DNA of 64,000 nt from Rhodobacteraceae bacterium EL53 (lineage in GTDB: Bacteria; Pseudomonadota; Alphaproteobacteria; Rhodobacterales; Rhodobacteraceae): positions 588,725-652,724 of the forward strand of contig OMPR01000013.1 in assembly GCA_900313015.1 (NCBI GenBank), given 5' to 3'. Each line of letters starts with the position of its first letter. Position 1 is the first letter of the stretch. Of this stretch, positions 28,048 through 37,160 are shown one piece after another. The notes under the pieces are model-generated. The model was not told where the DNA came from. It saw nothing but the letters and a program-made list of their open reading frames with translations, and did not search any database. The translations under genes and the position numbers were made by a program.

Positions 28048-28545
28048 ATGAGCCAAGACATCAGCCGACTAGATCTGTTCATTGATCGCATGGTGTCTCA
28101 GCGTGCCAGTCTGGATTTCGCCATAGCGCAAACAGCTGACATGACTGGGCCGGTTTTTGAACTTGGCCTGGGGAATGGGCGCACTTATCACCACATGCGC
28201 CAGCGTATTTCTGGCCGTGATATTTTCGTATTTGAGCGCGCCGTGGCCTCGCATCCTGATTCTACGCCTGCCGATGAAATGCTGATTTTGGGCGATGTGC
28301 GCGAAACACTGCCTGCTTCTGTGGAACGCTTTGGCCCAACGGCCAGTTTGATTCATGCGGATCTGGGCGGTCATAACCGGGAAAAGAACGATGTGTTTGC
28401 CCGGTTTGTGTCTCCGTTGATTGAACCACTGTTGGCCGAGGGCGGTCTTATGGTGTCCAGTGACCGGATGTATTTCGAAACCCTTACAGAATTGCCGTTG
28501 CCCGAGGGCGTGGTCGAAGGCCGTTGCTTTATCTATCAACGTTAA
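28048..28545 (+). CDS. Small class I SAM-dependent methyltransferase (Methyltransf_17-like), second copy
   Basis: 165-aa protein with motif I ELGLGNGRTYHHM (residues 38-50) and the overall plan of the copy at 12412-12888. ATG has aaaggaga upstream. It is followed after 78 bases by acetate kinase, with no clear functional link. The substrate is unknown. Confidence 0.77.
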   Translation: MSQDISRLDLFIDRMVSQRASLDFAIAQTADMTGPVFELGLGNGRTYHHMRQRISGRDIFVFERAVASHPDSTPADEMLILGDVRETLPASVERFGPTASLIHADLGGHNREKNDVFARFVSPLIEPLLAEGGLMVSSDRMYFETLTELPLPEGVVEGRCFIYQR

Positions 28546-28623
28546 AGGCTGCGGTACCCGCGCCAGTGTAATACCCCTGTCGCCGGTCCTACGTACAATC
28601 TGGGCAAGCAAAAGAGGTGTAGT

Positions 28624-29778
28624 ATGAGCGGAATTCTTACGCTGAACGCGGGCAGTTCTTCGATCAAATTCGGTGTCTATTTGGCTGCACACGAGCCAGA
28701 GCTTTTACAACTGGGGCAGGTGGAAAACCTCGGTCCGGTGGCGCGGTTGATACTGGACGCGACGGACAGTTCGGAAGAGCAAGTGATCGAGATTGGCCCA
28801 GCCGATCATGCCGCTGGGGTTCGTGCGATTCTAAAAGCGATTATTCCGGTCTTGAAGGGACGCCCGGTTTCAGGAGTCGGTCATCGCATTGTCCATGGCG
28901 GAAAAACCTTTGTTGGCCCGGTGGAGTTGACCGAAGAGGTGTTGCGCCAACTCGAGGCGTTTGTTCCGCTTGCCCCTTTGCATCAACCTCACAACATCGC
29001 GGCAGTGCGCGCCGCCCAAGACGCCTTTCCAGAGGCGCTGCAAATCGGATGTTTTGATACATCGTTCCATCAAGGGCATCCGTTTGTAAACGATGCCTTT
29101 GCGCTGCCACGCCGGTTTTATGAAAAAGGTGTTCGTCGGTACGGGTTCCACGGATTGTCCTATGACTATGTCACGGGCAAGTTGCAGAACGACTATCCTG
29201 AGCTTGCCAAAGGGCGGGTTGTGATTGCGCACCTCGGCAATGGAGCGTCGATGTGTGCCGTGAAAGATGGGCAAAGCATCGGGTCAACTATGGGGTTTTC
29301 TGCCCTTGATGGCCTGCCGATGGGCACCCGCTGTGGTCAGCTGGATCCGGGGGTTTTGCTCTACCTGATGGAGCAGGGCCACGGGGTCGAGGCGATTACC
29401 CATATTCTGTACAAGAAAAGCGGATTGCTGGGGCTGTCTGAGATCAGCCATGACATGCGAACGCTGCTAGCCAGCGAAGATCCGCGAGCCAAAGAAGCGA
29501 TTGATTACTATGTTTTCCGCATCCGACGAGAGCTGGGCGCTATGGCGGCCATTCTGGGTGGATTGGATGCCTTGGTGTTCTGTGGCGGTATTGGCGAACA
29601 CGCCGCACCGATAAGGGCGCAGGTTCTGGACGGAATGGAGTTCTTGGGTCTTGTGCTGAATGTTGAGGCCAACGATAGCAGCTCTGGGGTTATCAGTGAG
29701 GGTGATACGCCCGTTTTGGTGATCCCCACGGACGAAGAGCGGGTGATCGCACGCGCGCTTTGTGCAGCTTTGTCCTGA
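28624..29778 (+). CDS. ackA: Acetate kinase
   Basis: 384-aa ASKHA-fold kinase that interconverts acetate plus ATP and acetyl phosphate plus ADP. N-terminal LTLNAGSSSIKFGVY is the acetate kinase signature; GHRIVHGG, CFDTSFH (catalytic aspartate), HLGNGASMCAV and the C-terminal FCGGIGEHAAPIR are all in place. A phosphotransacetylase gene is not adjacent in the window. Preceded by gaggtgt close to the ATG. Length is slightly below the typical 400. Confidence 0.95.
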   Translation: MSGILTLNAGSSSIKFGVYLAAHEPELLQLGQVENLGPVARLILDATDSSEEQVIEIGPADHAAGVRAILKAIIPVLKGRPVSGVGHRIVHGGKTFVGPVELTEEVLRQLEAFVPLAPLHQPHNIAAVRAAQDAFPEALQIGCFDTSFHQGHPFVNDAFALPRRFYEKGVRRYGFHGLSYDYVTGKLQNDYPELAKGRVVIAHLGNGASMCAVKDGQSIGSTMGFSALDGLPMGTRCGQLDPGVLLYLMEQGHGVEAITHILYKKSGLLGLSEISHDMRTLLASEDPRAKEAIDYYVFRIRRELGAMAAILGGLDALVFCGGIGEHAAPIRAQVLDGMEFLGLVLNVEANDSSSGVISEGDTPVLVIPTDEERVIARALCAALS

Positions 29779-29869
29779 CTTGTCTGCCGCAGGGTCACAA
29801 ACTGCGGGGCTGGTGGCACTGGCCTCGGGCTGTCTATCGTAGCGTCATCGCAACGTAAGAGAGACAAGC

Positions 29870-30499
29870 ATGCTGTTCTACGACTGTTCTACCGCCCCCA
29901 ATCCGCGCCGCGCCCGGATGTTCATTGCAGAAAAAGGGATCGTGATCGAAACCAAAGATATCTCGATCGCAAAGGGGGAGCAGTTGGATGCAAGGTTCAA
30001 GGCGGTAAATCCACGTGCAACCGTACCGGTTCTGGTCACGGACGAAGGAACAGTTCTGACGGAAAACCTTGGCATTGCTGCTTATCTCGAAGCTCAGTTC
30101 CCGGAACCTCCGTTGATGGGGCGAACCTCTGACGAAAAGGGATTGGTGCTAATGTGGAATTCAATAGCCGAACAGCAGGGTGGCCTGCCGATCGCTGAGG
30201 CTTTGCGAAATTCTAATCCAGCCTTCAAGGACCGTGCCATTCCGGGGCCTGTAAATTATCCCCAATTGCCTGAACTCGCCGTTCGAGGGGCTGATCGTGC
30301 ACGCAAGTTCTTTGATGTGCTCGAAGAGTGTCTGCAAGAAAGCTCGTTCGTGGCTTGTGATCATTTTACGCTGGCTGACATCTCAACCTTTGTGTTCTTG
30401 GATTTTGCTCGCGTTATCAAAATGCGCATTCCCGAGGGCCATAGCGCAACGCAAGCCTGGTATGATGGCATTCAAGCGCGCCCCAGCGCGCAGTTGTAA
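29870..30499 (+). CDS. Glutathione S-transferase family protein
   Basis: 209-aa protein with an N-terminal thioredoxin-fold domain (NPRATVPVLVTDEGTVLTEN, including the cis-proline and the glutathione gamma-glutamyl-binding E/N region) and a C-terminal all-helical domain with the conserved N-capping motif region FTLADISTF. Probably a detoxification or thiol-conjugating enzyme. Convergent with the M23 peptidase gene, three bases between the stops. Confidence 0.87.
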   Translation: MLFYDCSTAPNPRRARMFIAEKGIVIETKDISIAKGEQLDARFKAVNPRATVPVLVTDEGTVLTENLGIAAYLEAQFPEPPLMGRTSDEKGLVLMWNSIAEQQGGLPIAEALRNSNPAFKDRAIPGPVNYPQLPELAVRGADRARKFFDVLEECLQESSFVACDHFTLADISTFVFLDFARVIKMRIPEGHSATQAWYDGIQARPSAQL

Positions 30500-30502
30500 G
30501 AG

Positions 30503-31108
30503 TTACTTGCAAACCACCGGATACGTCGTGCGAAAGGGCGTATCCGGGTAGCGTTTGTTTTTGTCGAAACATGTGACACGGCCAATGCCATCCATCCAAA
30601 CCAAGTGCGGATCGTAGTAGATCTCTCCTTTGGTCTTAGACAGACGCATTGTTTCAAAGTGAAGATGCACCAGAACCCCCAAAGCGCCAGTATCGCCCAT
30701 TGTTCCGATTTGTTGACCGCGCTGAACAACGTCCCCAACGTTGACCATCCGTTTGTCGAGATGTTTGTGCACAGTGTGCAAGTCATCGCCTTCGGGAGAT
30801 CGGCCATGGTTGATGACGACCCGATTGCCATAGATCGGTTCCGAGTAGCTTTTGGTAACGCGCCCAGGTGCTGACGCCAGGATCGGAGTGCCACGCTTCC
30901 CCCAGATATCGATACCTTGATGAACCTTGTCTTCATCTGAGCGGAATTGTTCAGAAATATAGGGTGCGTTTGCGGGCATGATGACTTTGATTTCACGGTC
31001 GCTGTGGATTTCATGGTCGTAAAAGTCTGCGGTGCCGTATTTTTCGACACCAAAACAACCAGCTACGAAAATCTGGAATGCGGATACCCATAAAAATCGG
31101 GGAGCCAT
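30503..31108 (-). CDS. M23-family metallopeptidase, probable lipoprotein
   Basis: 201-aa protein with a lipobox-like FVAGC (Cys at residue 18), suggesting a membrane-anchored lipoprotein. LytM zinc-site motifs are present: HQGID (H63, D67), HTVHKHLDK around 111-119 and HLHFE (H148, H150). It likely cleaves peptidoglycan cross-links in the periplasm. Start has a strong aggagg. Not obviously linked to its neighbours. Confidence 0.83.
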   Translation of the reverse strand: MAPRFLWVSAFQIFVAGCFGVEKYGTADFYDHEIHSDREIKVIMPANAPYISEQFRSDEDKVHQGIDIWGKRGTPILASAPGRVTKSYSEPIYGNRVVINHGRSPEGDDLHTVHKHLDKRMVNVGDVVQRGQQIGTMGDTGALGVLVHLHFETMRLSKTKGEIYYDPHLVWMDGIGRVTCFDKNKRYPDTPFRTTYPVVCK

Positions 31109-31132
31109 CGGGTCCTCCTAAATAATGAGGCG

Positions 31133-31193
31133 GTGCTTGGAGTGTACCAAGCCTCCGGCAACGAGGCAAATAAGGGCGTGCTTGGTAATGTAC
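31133..31193. repeat. Pair of direct repeats upstream of the demethylation operon
   Basis: gtgcttggagtgtac (31133-31147) and gtgcttggtaatgtac (31178-31193) are near-identical, 45 bases apart start to start. The first is also part of an inverted pair gcttgg/ccaagc. They lie in the 152-bp gap between the M23 gene and the DMGDH-like gene; possible regulator sites. Confidence 0.45.
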
Positions 31194-31198
31194 AGAAT

Positions 31199-31208
31199 TG
31201 TCTAGACA
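31199..31208. promoter_or_regulatory. Perfect palindrome TGTCTAGACA, candidate operator
   Basis: Ten-base perfect palindrome 53 bases before the DMGDH-like start. A TetR-family regulator is encoded inside the same operon and such proteins bind short palindromes, so autoregulation is plausible. The half-site also resembles the PhnF-type TTGTCTA at 5485. Confidence 0.45.
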
Positions 31209-31260
31209 GATGTGAACAGTGCGCCTAGCGTGCCAAACAACATCTTCCGGGGAGGGTCGG

Positions 31261-33663
31261 ATGAAATCTCATTATCGTGTTGTGGTTATTGGCGGGGGCG
31301 TTGTTGGCGCCTCGGTTCTGTATCATTTGGCCAAAATGGGCTGGAAAGATGTGTGCCTGATAGAGCGGTCCGTGCTGACCGCCGGGTCCAGTTGGCACGC
31401 GGCAGGCGGTATTCATGCGTTGAACGCAGACCCCAACATTGCGGCACTGCAGGCCTATACAATCGATCTGCTGCCAGAAATCGAAAAAGAGAGCTGCCAG
31501 AACATTGGTCTGCATATGACCGGTGGCCTGACGATGGCCGGCACGCCAGATCGGTGGGAATGGTTGCAATCCGCCTACCGGGTGTTCCAATCCATCGGGA
31601 TTGAAGACTGCCGACTGGTCACCCCGGAAGAGGCCGGAGAGTTGAACCCTATCATGTCGACCAAGGGCATGTTGGGGGGCATGTGGGCCGATCGCGAAGG
31701 TTATGTCGACACTACTGGAACCGTTCATGCCTATGCGGGTGCTGCCAAAAAACATGGCGCGACAGTGGTTGAGCACAATCAGGTTCTGGAATTGCATCAG
31801 ACAGCGGACGGGTGGCAGGTCGTAACTGAAAAAGGCACGGTCACCTGCGAGCATGTCGTAAACGCAGGCGGGCTTTGGGCCAAGCAGTTGGGTCGAATGG
31901 CCGGGGTTGAGCTACCAGTTTCACCGCTCAAACATCACTATTTGGTCTCGGATACGATTCCTGCATTGGAGAAATTGGATTTCGAGGTGCCCATGACCGT
32001 GGACCTCGAAGGCTTCACCTATATGCGGCAGGATCAAAAGGGGCTGTTGCTGGGGATCTATGAGGTCGATCATGAACATTGGGCCATGGATGGTGCCCCT
32101 TGGAATTATGGAATGGAGCTGTTTCAGGAAGACACGGACCGGATCGAAAAAGAGCTCACGCTTGGGTTCGAACGCTATCCAGATTTGCAAAACGTGGGCG
32201 TGAAAACATGGGTCAACGGGGCGTTCACGTTTTCACCAGATGGTAATCCACTGGTTGGACCTGTGCCGGGCAAGCGCGGGTATTGGACCGCCTGCGCGGT
32301 GATGGCCGGGTTTTTGCAGGGCGGCGGTGTAGGCAAATCGCTTGCAGAATGGATGATCTATGGAGAACCAGAAGCGGATGTCTATGGTATGGATGTTGCG
32401 CGATACGGCGATTTTGCGCAGAACAAACGCTATATCCGCGAAACGACGGGTCAATTTTATTCGCGTCGGTTCGTTATGACCTATCCTAACGAACAATTGC
32501 CAGCAGGGCGCCCTTTGAAAATGGCACCGGCGCATGACGCGATGACGCTTGCAGGGTGCAAATGGGGCACTAGCTGGGATCTTGAGGTGCCATTGTATTT
32601 TGCCCCACAAGGGTTTGAAGAGACGCCCTCTCTTAAGAGATCCAATGCGTTTGATATCGTCGCCGAAGAATGTCGTGTGATCCGCAATGGTGTTGGCCTG
32701 TTGGACATCACCGGATTTTCCCGGTTCGAGGTTAGCGGAGAAAATGCCAAAGGGTGGCTGGATGAGATTATGGCCAGCAAACTCCCCGGGCCGCGGCGTG
32801 CGAAACTGGCCCCGATGTTGAGCGAAGGTGGCAAGCTCAAAGGGGATCTGACCGTTCTCAATTGGGGGGATGGAACATGGTGGATCATGGGCAGCTATTA
32901 TCTGCGCGCCTGGCATATGCGATGGTTCAACGACCATATGAAGGACGGTGTAACGGTACGGGATCTGGGTGAAGAGATTTGCGGGTTTGGTCTGGTTGGA
33001 CCGAAATCACAACAGGTGATCGAAAAGCTGGCAGAACAGGATATTTCGGACCTCAAATTCATGGGTTGTGGGGACTTCGACATTGGCATGATCCGCGCCA
33101 AGGTGGCCCGCATGTCTGTCACCGGTGAAAAAGGGTATGAAATCAATTGCCGCTATGGGGATCACATTGCCTTGCGTCGCATGTTGTTAGAGGCCGGGGC
33201 AGGAGAGGGGATCCGTGAATGTGGCTTCAACGCGATGCTGTCGACACGGTTGGAAAAATCGTTTGGCATTTGGTCCGCTGAATTCACCCAAGGCTATACC
33301 CCGGGCATGACAGGAATGGACCGGTGGATCGATTGGGATAAGGACTTTGTTGGAAAATCAGCCGCAGTGGCAGAACGCGATGGTAATGGCCCGGCACAGA
33401 TTCAGGTCACGCTGGAAATTGACGCAACGGATGCGGATGCCAGCGGATATGAACCAGTATGGGCGAGCGACGAAAAGGTTGGCTTTGTGACCTCGGGCGG
33501 GTTTGGCCATAGCACTGGGAAATCTCTTGCGATGGCCTTGGTGAACCGGGACCAAGCGGGCGAGGGGGCAGAGTTGACTGTGCACGTAGTTGGCACTGAG
33601 CGTACGGCGACCGTTATTGCACCATCCCTTTATGACCCTCAGGGTAAAGCGATGCGAGCATGA
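31261..33663 (+). CDS. Dimethylglycine dehydrogenase-like flavoprotein with GcvT (folate) domain
   Basis: 800-aa two-part enzyme. The N-terminal DAO-type FAD domain begins with VVVIGGGVVGAS; SSWHAAGG (H46) matches the histidine that carries covalent FAD in dimethylglycine dehydrogenase. The C-terminal half is an aminomethyltransferase (GcvT) domain that in this family binds tetrahydrofolate and captures the released methylene group. Dimethylglycine or a related N-methyl amine is the likely substrate. ATG 31261 follows ggggagggtcgg; a frame start at 31219 is less likely. Its stop overlaps the MttB gene. Confidence 0.85.
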   Translation: MKSHYRVVVIGGGVVGASVLYHLAKMGWKDVCLIERSVLTAGSSWHAAGGIHALNADPNIAALQAYTIDLLPEIEKESCQNIGLHMTGGLTMAGTPDRWEWLQSAYRVFQSIGIEDCRLVTPEEAGELNPIMSTKGMLGGMWADREGYVDTTGTVHAYAGAAKKHGATVVEHNQVLELHQTADGWQVVTEKGTVTCEHVVNAGGLWAKQLGRMAGVELPVSPLKHHYLVSDTIPALEKLDFEVPMTVDLEGFTYMRQDQKGLLLGIYEVDHEHWAMDGAPWNYGMELFQEDTDRIEKELTLGFERYPDLQNVGVKTWVNGAFTFSPDGNPLVGPVPGKRGYWTACAVMAGFLQGGGVGKSLAEWMIYGEPEADVYGMDVARYGDFAQNKRYIRETTGQFYSRRFVMTYPNEQLPAGRPLKMAPAHDAMTLAGCKWGTSWDLEVPLYFAPQGFEETPSLKRSNAFDIVAEECRVIRNGVGLLDITGFSRFEVSGENAKGWLDEIMASKLPGPRRAKLAPMLSEGGKLKGDLTVLNWGDGTWWIMGSYYLRAWHMRWFNDHMKDGVTVRDLGEEICGFGLVGPKSQQVIEKLAEQDISDLKFMGCGDFDIGMIRAKVARMSVTGEKGYEINCRYGDHIALRRMLLEAGAGEGIRECGFNAMLSTRLEKSFGIWSAEFTQGYTPGMTGMDRWIDWDKDFVGKSAAVAERDGNGPAQIQVTLEIDATDADASGYEPVWASDEKVGFVTSGGFGHSTGKSLAMALVNRDQAGEGAELTVHVVGTERTATVIAPSLYDPQGKAMRA

Positions 33664-35177
33664 GCAGGCGGGGACGTCGCGCCCGCACAGGTGCACCAAC
33701 AGAGCAGCGTAAGGTGGATTATCACAACCTGCGCAATCCCTTTCCTCCGATGAACGCCTTTAGCGAGGACCGGATCGAGGCGTTGCACCAGGCCTCCCTC
33801 ACGGTGTTGGAAGAGATCGGCATCAAGGTCCTGTTGCCCGAGGCGCGCGCACTATTCAAATCTGGCGGTGCCCGGGTCGAGGATGAAATGGTATTCATCG
33901 GGCGGGATATGGTCGAGGCTGCAGTCGCGTCGGCACCCAAATCCATACCGATCCGGGGTGCGGTACGTGCGCGCGATATCACGCTAGAGTTGGGAAATCT
34001 TGTGTTTCAGCCGGGGGCGGGGGCGCCTCATGCGACGGATTTGGAGCGGGGCAGGCGGCCCGGCAGCCTCAGCGATTTTCGCGAGATGGTGCAGCTCACG
34101 CAGCATTTTGATGTGCTGCAGATGGTGCCACCTTTGGTCGAAGCCCAAGATATTCCTATGCACTTGCGTCATTACGCGATGACCGAGACTGTACTGACGC
34201 AAAGCGATAAGGTGCCGTTTATCTATTCGCGCGGGACACCGCAGGTAATGGACGGATTCGAGATGATCCGCGACTTTCGCGGCACCTCGGATGATGAATT
34301 TCACGCCACACCGCATTGCTACACGATCATCAACACCAACTCACCGCGGGTGATTGATATGCCGATGGCGCAGGGATTGATCGACTTCGCACGCGCTGGG
34401 CAGGTGTCGATCATTACACCGTTTACGTTGATGGGGGCGATGGCACCGATTACGGTGGCCGGGGCGATGACCTTGTCCCACGCCGAGGCGTTGGCCGCGA
34501 TCACCCTGACACAGCTTGCCAAATCCGGGGCACCAACGTGTTACGGTACTTTTACCAGCAATGTGGATATGAAATCCGGCGCGCCCGCTTTTGGTACACC
34601 GGAGCATTTCACCGCGTCGCTGGTAGCGGGACAACTGGCGCGCCGTCTTGGGTTGCCTTGGCGTTGTGCCGGGGGAAGTGCAGCCAACATTAACGATGCT
34701 CAGGCCGCCAATGAAAGCCAGTTTGGTCTATGGGGGTGTCTGATGGCCGGGGCTTCTGTGGTGATCCATTCGGCTGGGTGGCTTGAGGGCGGTCTGACCG
34801 TGTCCTATGAAAAGATCATAACAGATCTGGAGGTGTTGCAGATGGTGGCCGAGCTGTGCGCTGGTACACCTGCAACTGATGCTGATATCGCACTGGATGC
34901 GTTGCGAGAAGTACAGCCGTCTGGACACTTCTTTGACGCGAGTCACACGATGGAGCGCTATCAGACTCAGTTTTATGAACCCTTGGTTGGGGACTGGTCC
35001 AACTTTGGCACATGGACAGAGCGCGGGGCGGTGGATGCTGACAATCGCGCGACAGGTATCTGGCGAAACATCGTGGATAATTTTGAAGCCCCGTCACATG
35101 ATCCGGACAGGATCGATGGACTGCGGGATTTCATAGCACGGCGCACCGAACAGGGCGGTGCGGCGCCAGAGAGTTGA
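33660..35177 (+). CDS. MttB/MtgB-family methyltransferase (non-pyrrolysine, COG5598)
   Basis: 505-aa trimethylamine-methyltransferase-superfamily protein with family motifs FQPGAGAPHATDLERGRRPG and GAMAPITVAGAMTLSHAEALA. The reading frame has no internal amber codon, so it is the non-pyrrolysine type; characterised relatives demethylate glycine betaine or other quaternary amines, passing the methyl group to a corrinoid protein. No corrinoid protein gene is in the window. Its company (DMGDH-like and DAO-type enzymes) suits stepwise demethylation. Coupled to the previous gene by ATGA. Confidence 0.83.
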   Translation: MSRRGRRARTGAPTEQRKVDYHNLRNPFPPMNAFSEDRIEALHQASLTVLEEIGIKVLLPEARALFKSGGARVEDEMVFIGRDMVEAAVASAPKSIPIRGAVRARDITLELGNLVFQPGAGAPHATDLERGRRPGSLSDFREMVQLTQHFDVLQMVPPLVEAQDIPMHLRHYAMTETVLTQSDKVPFIYSRGTPQVMDGFEMIRDFRGTSDDEFHATPHCYTIINTNSPRVIDMPMAQGLIDFARAGQVSIITPFTLMGAMAPITVAGAMTLSHAEALAAITLTQLAKSGAPTCYGTFTSNVDMKSGAPAFGTPEHFTASLVAGQLARRLGLPWRCAGGSAANINDAQAANESQFGLWGCLMAGASVVIHSAGWLEGGLTVSYEKIITDLEVLQMVAELCAGTPATDADIALDALREVQPSGHFFDASHTMERYQTQFYEPLVGDWSNFGTWTERGAVDADNRATGIWRNIVDNFEAPSHDPDRIDGLRDFIARRTEQGGAAPES

Positions 35178-35187
35178 GAGTGTGAAG

Positions 35188-35859
35188 ATGAATACGAAAC
35201 CAGTTCTGCACCGGGATGACCCCAAGGCCGAGCCGCTGACCGGAAATATTAAGGTTACGCGTGACGATTGGTTGAATGTGGCGATGGATGTGTTGATTTC
35301 TGATGGGGTGGATCAGGTCAAGGTGCTGAACCTTGCAGCACGTATGGCTGTGTCGCGGTCTTCGTTCTATTGGTATTTCAAATCACGTCAGGAACTGTTG
35401 GATGCGCTGCTTGCGCGGTGGCAGGCGACGAACACTGCGGCGTTGATCCAACAATCCGAAACGGAGGCGGAGACGATTACTGCGGCGGTGTGCAACGTGC
35501 ATCGCTGTGTGGTTAATCCGCGTTTGTTCGATACTGCTCTGGATTTCGCAGTGCGGGATTGGGCGCGCAGATCTGGCAAGGTTCGGCGCATTCTGGATCA
35601 ATCCGATGCGCGCCGAACCGAGGCACTGACCGCGATGTTCGCAAGGTTTGGATACGCCCAGATCGAGGCGGTCACCCGGGCGCGTGTGCTCTACTATATG
35701 CAGATTGGATATGATTTGGCGCAGTTGAATGAGCCTGTTGAATTTCGTCTCCAATTGTTGCCGCACTATTTGCTGGTGTTTACCGGAGTCGAAGCGCAAC
35801 CCGCTGAGATTGAAGAATTTGGTACCTATGCCAAGAGCTTTTGGGAGGAGAGCATATGA
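35188..35859 (+). CDS. TetR-family transcriptional regulator
   Basis: 223-aa regulator with an N-terminal helix-turn-helix (about residues 28-70, including LNLAARMAVSRSSFYWYFKS) and a C-terminal helical ligand domain. Embedded between the MttB and DAO-type genes, so it probably senses the methylated amine and controls this operon, perhaps through the palindrome at 31199. ATG 35188 chosen over an upstream in-frame codon inside the previous gene. Confidence 0.85.
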   Translation: MNTKPVLHRDDPKAEPLTGNIKVTRDDWLNVAMDVLISDGVDQVKVLNLAARMAVSRSSFYWYFKSRQELLDALLARWQATNTAALIQQSETEAETITAAVCNVHRCVVNPRLFDTALDFAVRDWARRSGKVRRILDQSDARRTEALTAMFARFGYAQIEAVTRARVLYYMQIGYDLAQLNEPVEFRLQLLPHYLLVFTGVEAQPAEIEEFGTYAKSFWEESI

Positions 35860-37160
35860 GTAAGCCTGACGCGATAATCATTGGGACTGGCGTGATCGGG
35901 GCTGCCATTGCGTTTGAGATGTCCAAGGCAGGGTGGAAAACACTGTCTTTGGATCGGAACAAGCAGGTCGGTCATGGATCAACAGCGGGTTCCTGTGCGA
36001 TTATTCGAATGCACTATTCGACTTTTGATGGCACTGTTTTTGCGTGGGAAGGGTATCATTATTGGCGTGATTGGGCTGCATATCTGGGGCTGCCAGCAGA
36101 TGCCAACTTGGCGAAGTTCAAACAGACCGGTTGCTTGGTGATGAAAACCGAAGCCAACGGGTTTATGAAAAATCACATGGACAACAGTGCGGCGTTGGGC
36201 TGCGAATATGAAGAGTGGAACCGCGAGAAGATCCAAGAGCGGTTACCAATCTATGCAATGGAGAGTTTTGCACCGGCAAAGCGTTTAGAAGACCCTGAAT
36301 TTGGTCAACCTAATGGGGGCCAGATGAGCGGTGCGGTGTTTTGGCCTCAAGCGGGCTATGTCACCGACCCGGCGCTGAGTGCGCAAAACCTGATGGATGC
36401 GGCACGTCAACATGGTGCCCAAGTGCGCACCGGGGCAGAGGTTTCTGAAATTCTGCAGGCTGACGGTCGCGTCTCCGGCGTGAAGCTGACAAGTGGTGAA
36501 GAGATCACGGCGTCAGTCGTCATCAACGTGGCGGGCCCCGGATCGGCGCAGATCAATACAATGGCTGGGGTTTTGGAAGATATGACAATTCAGACGCGCC
36601 CCCTTCGTCAGGAAGTGGTGCATGTGCCAGCCCCAGAAGGGTTTGATTTTGAAGAGCAAGGCACGATCATTTCAGATAGCGATATCGCGCTTTATGTACG
36701 CCCTGAACACGGCAATTATATTTTGATCGGATCAGAAGACCCAGAATGTGATCCCCATCAGTGGTGCGAAACAGACATCGATTATAACCCTGATTTCACG
36801 GACCAGTGGACGACACAGGCGATGCGGTATGCGCAGCGCGTGCCGAGTTTGGGCATACCGTCTAAAACGCGGGGTGTTGTTGATCTTTATGATGCATCGA
36901 CAGATTGGATCCCGATCTATGACAAGTCCAGTTTGCCGGGGTATTATATGGCGTGCGGCACCAGTGGGAACCAATATAAGAACGCACCAATAGCAGGGAA
37001 GATGATGACCGCTTTGATCAACTATTGCGAAGGTGGGGCAGATCACGACACCACACCCTTGCAATTTGACCTACCGTATATCGGGCGCAGCATCGACGTT
37101 GGGTTCTATTCCCGCAAACGCCCGATAAATGAAGAAAGCAGCTTTTCTGTTCTGGGTTAA
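35856..37160 (+). CDS. DAO-family FAD-dependent oxidoreductase (sarcosine oxidase-like)
   Basis: 434-aa flavoprotein with the dinucleotide fold AIIIGTGVIGAAIAFEMSKA and the following GHGSTAGSCAIIRMHYS characteristic of DAO-type amine oxidases and dehydrogenases. Lacking a GcvT domain, it would oxidise a secondary or tertiary N-methyl amine; sarcosine or dimethylglycine is a guess from the operon. ATG 35856 overlaps the TetR stop and has gggaggag upstream. It runs 4 bases into the convergent oxidoreductase gene. Confidence 0.82.
   Translation: MSKPDAIIIGTGVIGAAIAFEMSKAGWKTLSLDRNKQVGHGSTAGSCAIIRMHYSTFDGTVFAWEGYHYWRDWAAYLGLPADANLAKFKQTGCLVMKTEANGFMKNHMDNSAALGCEYEEWNREKIQERLPIYAMESFAPAKRLEDPEFGQPNGGQMSGAVFWPQAGYVTDPALSAQNLMDAARQHGAQVRTGAEVSEILQADGRVSGVKLTSGEEITASVVINVAGPGSAQINTMAGVLEDMTIQTRPLRQEVVHVPAPEGFDFEEQGTIISDSDIALYVRPEHGNYILIGSEDPECDPHQWCETDIDYNPDFTDQWTTQAMRYAQRVPSLGIPSKTRGVVDLYDASTDWIPIYDKSSLPGYYMACGTSGNQYKNAPIAGKMMTALINYCEGGADHDTTPLQFDLPYIGRSIDVGFYSRKRPINEESSFSVLG

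Noticed and set aside
27995-28051. 18-residue ORF ending in an ATGA overlap with the second small methyltransferase
   Set aside because: No ribosome site or conserved feature seen; such short overlaps arise by chance.
33660-35177. Possible pyrrolysine-containing trimethylamine methyltransferase
   Set aside because: The frame is uninterrupted with no internal amber codon, so it is the non-pyrrolysine branch.
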